Assembly: GCA_037349105.1 (NCBI GenBank)
Contig: JAYJMM010000124.1
Location: 7,672,001 to 7,736,000, forward strand
Length of the DNA stretch: 64,000 nt
Direction: 5' to 3'
From: Limnomonas spitsbergensis
Taxonomy: Eukaryota > Chlorophyta > Chlorophyceae > Chlamydomonadales
Part shown: positions 44,212 to 53,779 of the stretch, piece by piece
Layout: each line of letters begins with the position of its first letter
How positions within the stretch are numbered: the first letter of the stretch is position 1
Notes under the pieces: model-generated
Told to the model about the DNA's origin: nothing
The model's database searches: none
The model's input: the letters and a program-made list of their open reading frames with translations, nothing else
Program-made: the position numbers and the translations under genes

Positions 44212-44270
44212 GACGTGGCCGAGCTTCCTTTCAGCATGACCCAGAGGTGTACCGTCATTAACTGGCGGCC
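44212..44270 (+). repeat. dispersed repeat R2, copy
   Basis: TGACGTGGCCGAGCTTCCTT then TCAGCATGACCCAGAG then GTGTACCGTCATTAAC. It is closest to the copy at 26011. Confidence 0.55.
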
Positions 44271-44766
44271 TAGTGCACCAAGGTGCTCCAGCAGGCAGCT
44301 AACCGGTACCTGTCAGGGACTGCTTGTCCAGCCCAGGAATCTTGCATCCTTCGCCTTGAAGTATGTTCTGTAATCCATAAAGGTTCCAACAATATTCAAA
44401 CAAGGCCTGGTGTTCTGTGTTCTGAACATTTACAACTGCAAGAGCTGAAGATGAGGTAGTGCGCTCCACTCCAGCCTTAAAGGGGATATTGACTGCACTC
44501 CATCACTTCAATGACCTTACCCCTCTGGGCCGTGCTCAAAAGGCTCAGCTGCGTAGACGCCCGATAGTCTGATTGGGAGGAACAGAAACTAATGGCTGGA
44601 GGAGAAAGGAGAGCAACAGATGGAAAAAAGAGAGGGAAATACCCCCCCCCTTCCAAAGAAAGGGAAGTCTGAAAATTCCCCCGCCCGCCGGTGCCGCCTG
44701 CCCAGATTCCATCAGGTCCGACAGTTTCCAATAAATGCCCAGTTTAAGAGGGGAAAAGCAGTACTT

Positions 44767-44812
44767 CATGTCCCATGCATGAAATGTGATGCCCTGTTGA
44801 ACTGAAAATCTT
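44767..44812 (+). mobile_element. very short LINE 3'-tail fragment
   Basis: CATGTCCCATGCATGAAATG then TGATGCCCTGTTGAACTG matches the last ~46 bases of the petJ LINE and of the fragment at 24977. Only the extreme 3' end is present. Confidence 0.65.
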
Positions 44813-44931
44813 CATCAACCTCACAGCACAGTTTCAGAACGGAAAGCGTTATTTTAGCGCTGGCCCCTATTGAGCAGAGTAGCTGACTGCTGATACAATA
44901 CGTGTCCATGCACGCAAATCAAGCAGTACGC

Positions 44932-47900
44932 TCAGATGTACGCATCATCATCCCCTTCCACAGCTATCTGCCTTGTGCCCCTCGTCAGCGGCTTGAACTT
45001 ATCCACCGCGCACAGCGTCGGTGAATAGATGACAAAAACGTAGTGGCAGAACTCCGGCTCTCGCACCAGCATGTGCACCTCCTTGTCTGGTGAACATGAC
45101 ACACGGACCTCGGTCTTCCGCACCACTCGCCGGTTGCCTGCCAGCACGCACTCTTCTCCTGTGCGTCCAGAGGCCAGGGCCAAACAAGTTGAACAGCCCA
45201 CTGAAACCTGAAGTGAGTAGCAGTCTGAAACCTGAAGCCAGTAGTAGTCTGAAACCTGAAGCCAGTAGTAGTCTGAAACCTGAAGCCAGTAGCAGTATGA
45301 ACCCTACACATCATGCCGGTGGGACATACATGTCAATTGAGCTCCTCGTGCTCTCATGCCACTTGCACGCACGCACCTCCTGAATACACCTGCTTAACGT
45401 AAGGCCACTCCTTCTGCTGAAGCAAGATCCGTTGGTCGGGGAGCAAGTCCAGCTCCTCGAGCGTCGCTGCTGTGCCAGAGGTTGCATTGACCACGTTGAC
45501 ACTCTCACGCTGAAACTTGCCAAGAATGTAGTCCTCTGCATAGCGGCACGGCGGAGTTGGCATGTGTGATGAACCCGTGCAGCACAGTGCATTTTAGTGA
45601 CCACAGAACGCTTTTGGGGGAACAACCAACCAGCCACCACTGGGCCCATAGGGACAAAGCCTTAACCAGCCTATGGTTGGTGGCCCAAGCAACAGGGCTT
45701 CTAATACCGAACCATGCCAGCCGTAGGCAGGGCTGAACCTGAACTGCTGGAGTGTAGGTGACGAACAATGAAAAATAAACAGTGCAGCAGTGGCAGCAGC
45801 AGCAGCAATAGCTGAGGCCAGGTGAATATGTATATCACCGAGGATGTAAAGCTGTCTCCAGGCAATGAACGATCCAGTACCCACAGATTCAGGAAAGAAA
45901 GGATCAGAACGAGACAATACAATACAAACGCTAACCAGTGAGAAGAACACACTGAGGCCTCACCTGTTAAATCTCCATTGGGAGCCTCGTGGTATTGCCT
46001 TGTGTGGTTTTTGTACACGTACCTGAACGTTAGTCAAATCAGGAACGTTCTGAGAGCCAACACCGCAGCTGACAAATAAGGAGGGAATGATGAGTTGATG
46101 ATACCAGGCGCCAATAGGTCATTCAGGCCTAACAATGCTGTGTCACGGTATGCATGCGCAGAAAGCCAGCGGGAGGCCTCACTCAAATATGAAGAAGTCT
46201 CCAATGATTGACAGAACCTTCCCCTTCAGCTCCTCAGAGAGCACTTGATCAATCTGCAGTGAGAAGGAGGAATGCTAAGTCTAGGGTGATTCAGCTACAA
46301 CTCAGGCACGACACGGCCTTCGGCCATCGGCCGGGGGGTTCCTCATGCAGCAGGCCCTGCTGCTAGAGCCACTGGCTGCAGACCCAGCAAGCTTTGATCC
46401 AGCAATCTTTGACCCAGTGGTAGCTGCAGGCCCTGGCTGCAGGCCCAGCAAGCTTTGATCCCTCTCAGTGGTACCTGACCAGCTGCACCCACCAGGTGGT
46501 CTGGTACTCTGGTGCATAATCTCATAACAAATACAGAAGGTCAGTGCAGTCATTCAGGCATATGCTTGCATTGAGCGTTCAGGAGTACACTGGTCAAGTA
46601 GACTGGCTTGCCTTCACAATAGCAAGGCCGGCTCATCTAAATGCACACTCCTCTCATCTTAGGTGGAGAGGAGCCTGCCAGCCACTCCATGGCTGCCTCC
46701 TCCACAACCATGCCCAAATATCTGAAGACCGGTTTCGGTAAATAAAGAGTGTGGTAATCCCCTCGAGCCGGAAGACGTGGATTCAGAACGCTAATCAATC
46801 CTGGCCGCAGTGAAAGGACTAGGCCCTGACCCGAACTCACCTCTGCAGCCAGAGACCCGGGTTCGGGAGACGGGGTAGCCAACGCCGCCTCCTCCAAGGC
46901 CTGAGCCCGAGAGGCTGTCATCTTCTTGATCGAAGCCTCGCCATGGAAAACGGTCCCTAGCTTCCAGCCTGGCCATGTTCAGGGTTCAGGGTTCAGGGTT
47001 CAAGGTTCAAGGTTCAGGGTTCAGGGTTAAGGGTTGATCGCTTAGGCAGCAGGTCGCAGGACAAGGTCAAGCATTAGCGATCACCCTCACCCAGGGCATC
47101 ACCAGCATAGGGTCAAACATCACCGCATCGCCCCCTGTACGTCTTCCTAACAGGCGAAATATCGCCTAGATTCCTATGATTGGCCCCGCCACCATAGGTA
47201 CCACTATAAGCGGGTCCAGCACCAGTGATGCGCCCACACCATGCGTATCATGACACCACAACCCATGCTGCTACCGCCGTCGCCTTCCTTCTCTCAGGTC
47301 TCACCCGTCAGTTGCATTGCATGCGGCGATTGAGGCCGGCACATGCAAGGTCCGCATGAGCACCAGCCATGCGCCCCACATGGGCATCATCACCACTGCC
47401 ACCCATGCTGCTTGCCCTTCCTAGGGATCTCACCGGTCGGCTGCAGCACGGGAAGCGAGCCCGATGCCTTCATGAAGCCCGCGCCCATGCTGGACCCCGT
47501 TGATCCTGCCAGGCAGGCCTTGGAGGCGCTGCAGGCTGTGCTGCGGGTCGCCTGCAGCATCGCTCCCAGCATGACTTCCAGGTCGGACTCCAGCGCTGGG
47601 TGAGCCGCTCGTAGCTCTGCTGGAGGCAAGGTGCGCAAACAGCAGGCATGACGGGGCCGAAGAATAGAGAGGCGCAGCTAAGGATAGAGCAACGGTTGAA
47701 GAAACCCTTGAGTGGACTCCTGATTGATGTCAACCTAACCATAAGGCAGAGGGCTCAGTATAAGATGTCGAACAGCACAGCTTGGGAAAGCCTTCAGAAA
47801 GTGGGAATCCCGCATTTCAATACCCCACTGGACTAGCAAGGGTGCTCGCACCTCTAGTATCGACTGATGGCTCCGAGCCCTGTGACGCGCCTGATTTCCG

Positions 47901-48574
47901 AGGCAGGCAGACGCCGCATGACTCGCGGCATTGGCCCTTACTGCCTGCAGAGCCGATCATGTATGCTGGATTGGCGTCGCATTCCCCGCTGTCGGCCCAT
48001 TTGAGGCACAGGGGATGCAGGTCCATGCACAGGGGGTCGATATCATCGCTGTCATAATCATCATCGTCATCCTCGGCGCCTCCTAACAAGAGCAGGCGTC
48101 AAGGAGTGGAGAAAGAGTGGATTAAGGCCTGATTGCAGACGTGTCTTTGCAGAGCTGCATGTTTGTGGGATGATCAACTTTCCTCAAAGAAGATAAAGTT
48201 TAGCAGCGGCCAAGGCAGAAGCTTGTACCAGGCTAGCTGTAACGGCAGACAGATCAACCTCAAGCTTTCCAAAGAAGGACAGAACTTGTCTTCCAACATC
48301 CTGCGGCAGATGGGCCCTCACCTTTGCCAGCCGAGGGATCCAACTGGCCGACCCTTGCCACCACCTCCTTCACCAGACTGACCACCTGCAGGGCCTGATG
48401 CTTCCGCTTTGCCAACACAGACGGATCGGTAACATCTGGCTCAGCACCCTCCTCATCAGCTAATGCCGGGAGCAGCTTGAACTTGGCAAATACGGTGACG
48501 AGCTGCTTGGCCATGGTGTTCATGTTCATCGTCAACGCGTGGCCCATTTCCATGCCCGACTCCTGGACCAAGCG
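44932..48574 (-). CDS. ER lectin-like protein with ShKT and MRH (OS-9-type) domains, C-terminal exons
   Basis: Eight minus-strand exons join in phase: 48322-48574, 47852-48082, 47434-47619, 46841-46956, 46183-46253, 45964-46022, 45377-45535 and 44932-45158 (TGA). The first gives a helical segment (RLVQESGMEMGHAL). The second has an acidic run and then LCMDLHPLCLKWADSGECDA, NPAYM and CRESCGVC, a complete six-Cys ShKT domain as found after prolyl 4-hydroxylases. The last four build an MRH domain: EYVYKNHTRQYH, EDYILGKF, QVYSGGEECVLAGNRRVV, RVSC, REPEFCHYVFVIYSPTLC. The four mannose-binding residues (Gln of RQYH, Arg of NRR, Glu of REPE, Tyr of CHYV) are present. The Cys usually before YxxH is Val, and the tandem Trp of OS-9 is replaced by Phe. 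OS-9 proteins deliver misfolded glycoproteins to ER-associated degradation. Upstream exons (next entry) are probably the same gene. Confidence 0.65.
45205..45300 (+). repeat. 24-bp tandem repeat, about 4 copies
   Basis: Unit AGTAGTCTGAAACCTGAAGC plus C and short variants, between the last two exons of the MRH gene. Confidence 0.8.
45600..45720 (-). repeat. dispersed repeat R1, inverted copy
   Basis: Read on the minus strand: AGCCCTGTTGCTTGGGCCAC, then GGTTAAGGCTTTGTCCC, as in the plus-strand copies. It lies in an intron of the MRH gene. Confidence 0.55.
46340..46510 (+). repeat. dispersed repeat R1, copy with internal duplication
   Basis: CATGCAGCAGGCCCTGCTGC then AGCAAGCTTTGATCC. The GGCTGCAG...CCCAGCAAGCTTTGATCC part is repeated, ending with CCAGGTGGTCTGGTACTC. 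Confidence 0.5.
46977..47034 (+). repeat. degenerate telomere-like heptamers
   Basis: About eight units of GTTCAGG/GTTCAAG/GTTAAGG type in a row, resembling the TTTAGGG telomere repeat of plants and many green algae but mostly with C in place of the third T. The array is internal to an intron of the MRH gene, so it is not a chromosome end. Confidence 0.6.
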
Positions 48575-48764
48575 CTGTAAAGCAGCAAGCGGGACAAGGC
48601 AGCAGACAGAGCAGCATGTGAGACTGTGGGGCAGCGGGTGAGACATTTGAGCAGATGGGGGGTGTCATAGTTCTTGCAAGCAGATGTTTCAGGAGCCCGG
48701 TAGATGCATCAGATTGCTTCTGTCAATCAGGCAACAAAAACAAGGTACGGCATCGTCAATCTTA

Positions 48765-50584
48765 CGCGCAGCCTCCTCCCAAACATGCTCTAGGTGCAGT
48801 GGTGCCTGAAGGGGTGCTGCCAGTGTGCTGAGGCAAAGAGGGATACAGGCTCTGGAAAACAGATCAGGAAGGACACCTTTCAAAACAAGGTGGAGGGTGA
48901 GGTGCGCACTGTGCAGGCTGCTTACCCACAGCTACCACACACCGTATGTTTGAAATATTGAGGGGTGACTCTTCAAGCAACGTGCAGGTTACAGGGTTCT
49001 GGTCGGAATAGTGTACACCCTTGCAAAATTTCTCAAGCTCTGAAACGCACTTTGCATGCAACACGAGCTGCCTTCTTCTCCATGCTGTTTGGTGGCTGGC
49101 TGCGCTTGCCCCTCTCGCGGATGACAAAGAACATCATGGTGCCAATGGGGTCTCCCAGGCGCAGGATGGCCTGCGACTTGAGCAAGGCATCTACGGCCTG
49201 TGGAAAGCACGCGTGCATGTTAGGCACAATGTTTAAGTATGTGAGCCGTTTGGGAAATTGGGCAGCCAGATATCATCTCAGAAGCAGGCAAGCCTGACAA
49301 TATAACCCTGCCAACACAAGCTTAAGTTCAAAGCTTAAAAAGCGCAAGAAATCAAAGTTGCTGCATTGGTATGCATGATGCAAGGCGGAAAAGGGAGGCA
49401 CCTCCGAGCACTTGAATCCTCATTCCTAGCCAGAACTTTGACAAGGTTGAAGCTCCTGCGCACCTCTTCCTTGCATGTCTCCTCCATCAGCTCTACACCC
49501 TTCTGGGGTCCCACGACTTTGCGCAGCATGTGTGTAGGGTCATGAGGTGGGCTTGTCAGAACCTCCACAGCCAACGTGGTGGCTCGCTGCCACACCTTTG
49601 TGATCAACACTACATGGAGGCAGGGCAAGGTGGGGGGACACGCGATCATATGCAATCCTCTGTCGAGTTGAAGCTGCAGGGTACATTTAGGGCGCTTCAG
49701 CTATATTTCAGCTACATCGCGAACTACGACCGAGTGGGACTGGTGCAGCAAGCCCTGCTGCTTGGGTCACCAGCTTAAGGTCGGTCAAGCTTTGGTCCCA
49801 CCTGGCCCATGAGTTGCTGCCCGCCCTCCCCCGAAGGTGATCTGGCACCCATGACATAAACACAGTTCCTTACCGTGGCACATTGGACATTCAACAGCTA
49901 CAGAGGCAGGCTTCACGTGCGAGAGCTCATCAATAGGGCTGACGCCTGTGATGCCCTCCAGGCCCCTGGGAGTAAAGTGTGGATATGAGTTACTGGCTGT
50001 GCTGCTCAAAATTTTATCATGCCATGCAAGCCAGAGGTATATCAATTGCACGGAAGCCAAACTGAAGCTACACCTGGCCCATTGTACAACATTGGACAGT
50101 GTGGGGGACATGGTGTAGCGCATCATGCATGCACCCCCAGCTTGGGACACTGGCCGTGGGATAGTCACTGTTTTACTGCTATGGGCATAATGGTGGCATC
50201 CCAGCAGACCCCCTAAAGATGGTGTAGTGCGTACTAATATTAAAGCATGCCCCCACCATGCTGCATCATGCCTCTGCATGGCATGACTTACTCAGTCTCA
50301 TCTGGAGCATTTGATCCATCCCGCCTCTCATGGGGGCCGTCCAAGCTATTCGACGAAGAACCCGTTATGCTTGGGTACACCTCAAGAAGTTTAGGCTCCA
50401 GGTCGGAGGGATTTGTGTGACGCAATGCGTTATCGACCTTGACCTGTCCCCAAACCTGCTTTGTCCACAAGAATTCGTCATATACGAGGTTCACTGCCAA
50501 TGCTGTACTGATAGTGAAAAAAAACAGTGCAGATTTTGCAATGCACATTTTCGTGCTCAGCCCATGCATCCTTCTAACGAGCAT
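48765..50584 (-). CDS. Signal peptide and saposin-like exons, probable 5' part of the ShKT-MRH gene
   Basis: Minus-strand exon 50292-50584 starts MLVRRMHGLSTK and contains a hydrophobic signal (MCIAKSALFFFTISTALA), then a Ser/Glu-rich stretch. It joins in phase to 49874-49965 (SPIDELSHVKPASVAVECPM) and then to an exon beginning at 49609, which completes CPMCHVLITKVWQRATTLAV and continues to KGVELMEETCKEE. The C-x2-C, amphipathic helix and later Cys resemble saposin-like/Canopy (DUF3456) domains. Further candidate exons read AVDALLKSQAILRLGDPIGT (from 49197), KCVSELEKFCKG with PVTC (about 49070-48950) and HLEHVWEEAA (about 48770-48830). The borders between these last pieces and the exon at 48574 are not resolved. 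A reading-frame change near 49080 may be an intron I missed or a sequence error. It could also be a separate gene. Confidence 0.42.
49741..49850 (+). repeat. dispersed repeat R1, well-preserved copy
   Basis: TGGTGCAGCAAGCCCTGCTG, CTTGGGTCACCAGC, GGTCAAGCTTTGGTCCC and CGAAGGTGATCTGGCACCC in order. It lies in an intron of the 5' exons of the ER-lectin gene. Confidence 0.6.
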
Positions 50585-50797
50585 CGGGCTGGGGTATTAG
50601 CTGTCCAGCCTCTCGGGAAATGCCAAAAAGAATGATACGATATTAGTTGGCCTAGGAAGCAATGACTTTCATAAATGGTTTTCAGGGTTTCCTAGTTTTT
50701 AAGCGTTTTGATGAAAAGCTTTTCGGGCAACTCAGCAGTGCGACAGAGCGATCCCTATAAGACCCCCCCTATTCGAACCTTCTGAAAGCCAAGAGAA
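50585..50797. promoter_or_regulatory. shared upstream region, ER-lectin gene and PDH E1 beta
   Basis: 213 bases between divergent start codons. It is AT-rich, with TTTTCGGG- and GTTTTGATG-type words but no element I can name. Confidence 0.35.
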
Positions 50798-53120
50798 ATG
50801 CTCGCACAACGCCAAGCTGCTTGCAATGGTCGCGTCACCGCCCGTCCGTGCAGCCGGACTCTTGGTGCGTCCAAGCTCCCAATTTTTTGCAAAGAAAATG
50901 ATTGCAATCTTGTGTGTTGGCCGATCGCCAATTGTTACCTGTCCACGCAGGGTACAAGTCCAGGAGCGGGAGGGGAAGCGTTCAGGTCGTTAACTCTCAG
51001 AAAAAGCAGATTCAGATGTGGGAAGCCCTGAGGGAAGCTACCGATGAGGAGATGGAGAGGGACCCCGCTGTTATGGTTATGGGTGAAGATGTTGGGCACT
51101 ATGGCGGATCCTACAAGGTCACGTTAGGCCTGTACAAGAAGTATGGCGAAATGCGGGTGATGGACACCCCTATCTGCGGTGAGTTTGCTAGATCGTCATT
51201 TGTGGGCGTTAAGATAAGGTGTGCGCCGTTGCCGACAGTCGACGTGCGGGGTAGAGCCCCTCATGCCACATGCGAGAGCTGCTCACGAGTTACCACGCTG
51301 CAATTTTGAACATTTCTCAAGACCCCTGTTGCACACTTTCCCCAGAGAATGGCTTCATGGGCATGGGCATCGGTGCCGCCATGACAGGCCTGCGCCCCAT
51401 CATAGAGGGCATGAACATGGGCTTCCTCCTGCTGGCCTTCAACCAAATCTCAAACAACTGCGGCATGCTGCACTACACGTCTGGTGGTCAGTACAAGACA
51501 CCAGTGGTGATCCGAGGCCCAGGCGGTGTTGGCCGACAGCTGGGAGCTGAGCACTCCCAGCGACTTGAATCCTATTTCCAGTCCATCCCCGGAGTGCAGC
51601 TGGTGGCCTGCTCCACAGTTGCCAACTCCAAAGCCCTGCTGAAATCGGTAAGTCACAGGGAGGTGCAGGGAGGCCAGCTCGAATGGAAAGTAGACTGCGA
51701 TTGCCACCAGGGTGGCCTGATCAGTCCAGGGTGATGCCTGGAAGCAAGCCCGCGGCTGGTATTGCAGCGTCTGAACCTGATATTGTCAACGACACCAGGC
51801 AATGTGATTTTTATCTCACTGGTGTAGCTGCAGCTGTTGTGCTGTGCTTTCAAAAACACTAGGATCATGTGCCCAGTTACATTCCCACCCTTCACAGGCC
51901 ATCCGCAGCGATAACCCCATCATCTTCTTCGAGCACGTGCTCCTGTACAACATTAAGGGTGAGGCCGGTGGCCCCGATGAGTACCAGTCGCTCGAGAAGG
52001 CCGAGATGGTGCGAGAGGGCACCGACTGCACCATCTTCACGTACAGCCGCATGCGCTATGTCGTCATGCAGGCGGTGCAGGAGCTGGAGAAGAAGGGATA
52101 CAACCCGGAGGTGGGCCTGGAGCCAGACTATCCCTGTTTCTGGGATCTGCATATTCACACTGTGATGCTTGTTTATGGGTTCAGGGTGTCTGCGTCGCCT
52201 CAGCAGACCCCCTGCACATGTCTGTGTGGATCTTTTTGTTGCATCATTTCCTTTTGACGAGGGGCTCTGGTGCACAAATCGTGAAGGGGCGATGGTGTGT
52301 TCACTACCCAACCCTGAAACGTGCAGAAGCATTGCAACATGAGCTTTGGTCCGATTGCGGTAGACTGTGCCTCAGTCTCTCGTTTTTTGCTCGTATACCG
52401 GTACCTCTGCCGCTCAGTTTGATGCCCCGTTGTCATTCTCAGGTTGTGGATCTGATCAGCCTGAAGCCTTTTGACATGGAGACAATCAGTAAGAGCGTGA
52501 AGAAGACGAGGAAGGTGATCATCGTCGAGGAGTGCATGAAGACGGGGGGCATCGGGGCGTCACTCTCGGCAGTCATCAGCGAGTCACTCTTCAATGACTT
52601 GGACCACGAGATTATCCGACTAAGCTCTCAGGTAAGAGATATTCCTAGGGTCTGTTACCCTTAATCGTGAGTAAGGTTTGCAGCATTTGGCAGGCCAGCA
52701 TTGAAAGGTTCGTGAATGGGTGCAGGGTTCAGATCTCTGGTGGTTGGGGATTGTGATCCGCCATAATATGTTGTGAAGGAGAAGCGTCTGGCTATTTAAA
52801 CCTGGTTTGGGCTGGGAGCTGGACGTGGGCACAAACGTCCTTTGCAATACTTGCAGTGCCTGCGTTCTTGCATCCTGTTGGCGCATGATTGAATTTCCTG
52901 TGCACAGCTAGTCCTTGACTGAATGACAAGAATGTCGACTTGGGCTCGTTGTTTTAGTATCAATTATGATAATTATGCCATGCGTCTCCTTCTGCCTCTG
53001 CTTGGCACACAGGATGTGCCTACCGCGTATGCGTATGAGCTAGAGGCTGCGACCATCGTTCAGCCCGAACAAGTCATTGAGGCTGTGGAGAGAATCACGA
53101 GGAAGATGGCGTATGCATAA
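50798..53120 (+). CDS. Pyruvate dehydrogenase E1 component subunit beta, plastid type (6 exons, 368 aa)
   Basis: E1 beta pairs with E1 alpha to decarboxylate pyruvate with thiamine diphosphate and feeds acetyl-CoA to fatty-acid synthesis in plastids. Exons 50798-50864, 50951-51178, 51346-51647, 51898-52110, 52443-52631 and 53013-53120 (TAA) all join in phase. After a leader of about 30 residues the protein shows [151 protein letters not shown] and [13 protein letters not shown]. The GEDVGxYGGxYKVT and EHVLLYN forms are those of the cyanobacterial/plastid enzyme. The first exon is short and encodes only the targeting leader. Confidence 0.92.
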
Positions 53121-53779
53121 TCGCATGGTGGATGTACAATTTCAAGTTGTTGTCTACTTAGTCGTGTCTATTTAGTCGAGTGTGTCTGGTTGTTCAACTG
53201 ATAATTGTCAATAACATCTTCTGTACTTGGGGAGGGCTAAGGTCTGATGTTGGCCGCCCTGCAATGAGCTGCGGGTGCAAATGGAGCCTTGCTGACAGTT
53301 TTCTGCCCTTGAGGCTTCAAGCAGGGAAATTCGGGTTACTTTTTGCTGGTTTTCACCGCAGCAACTTGAGTTATTTAGGGGAGATGAGGAATGAGAGGCA
53401 AAATACTGACAGCTTCTTAACCTCCACTGCATTCCTAGTGATATGCCCTGGGTTTCTTGCACGCAATGTGTAAGCAGATGACATCTTCCCCGTGCCCGGA
53501 CCCTCCATGTTCGCTTTTGTTGTATACAGGTAGGCAGTTATGAATTTTATTTGATCGATGTCACTGTCCGGGATTGAGTGCATCTTATTCCTCCAGGTAC
53601 TCCATCTAAGCAAGGACATTTCACCTGCCTATCAACCTGCCAGCACGGCAAAAAACTATGAAGAAACATGAATGGGGCTCCTTAGTCTGATGCATTTAGT
53701 CTGATGCAAAAATATAAAAACAACAGAGCCTGGCATGATTGAGGCACTACTCATGCAACAGATGCCGATGCTGTTGTGC
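53121..53779. other. convergent intergenic region
   Basis: 3' UTRs of PDH E1 beta (+) and the NDUFAF6-like gene (-). AT-rich; no exon or repeat was recognised. Confidence 0.45.

Larger units (their letters stand above)
44037..44931. other. convergent intergenic region
   Basis: Contains an R2 repeat (44212-44270) and a short LINE-tail fragment (44767-44812). A TGTAA motif occurs near 44370. No gene was seen. Confidence 0.45.

Noticed and set aside
46977..47034. Chromosome end
   Set aside because: The telomere-like units are degenerate and lie inside an intron with genes on both sides.
47852..48082. ShKT domain as evidence of a toxin gene
   Set aside because: ShKT modules are common in non-toxic algal and animal enzymes and secretory proteins. 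Here it is joined in phase to an ER-lectin domain, with no toxin-like short precursor.
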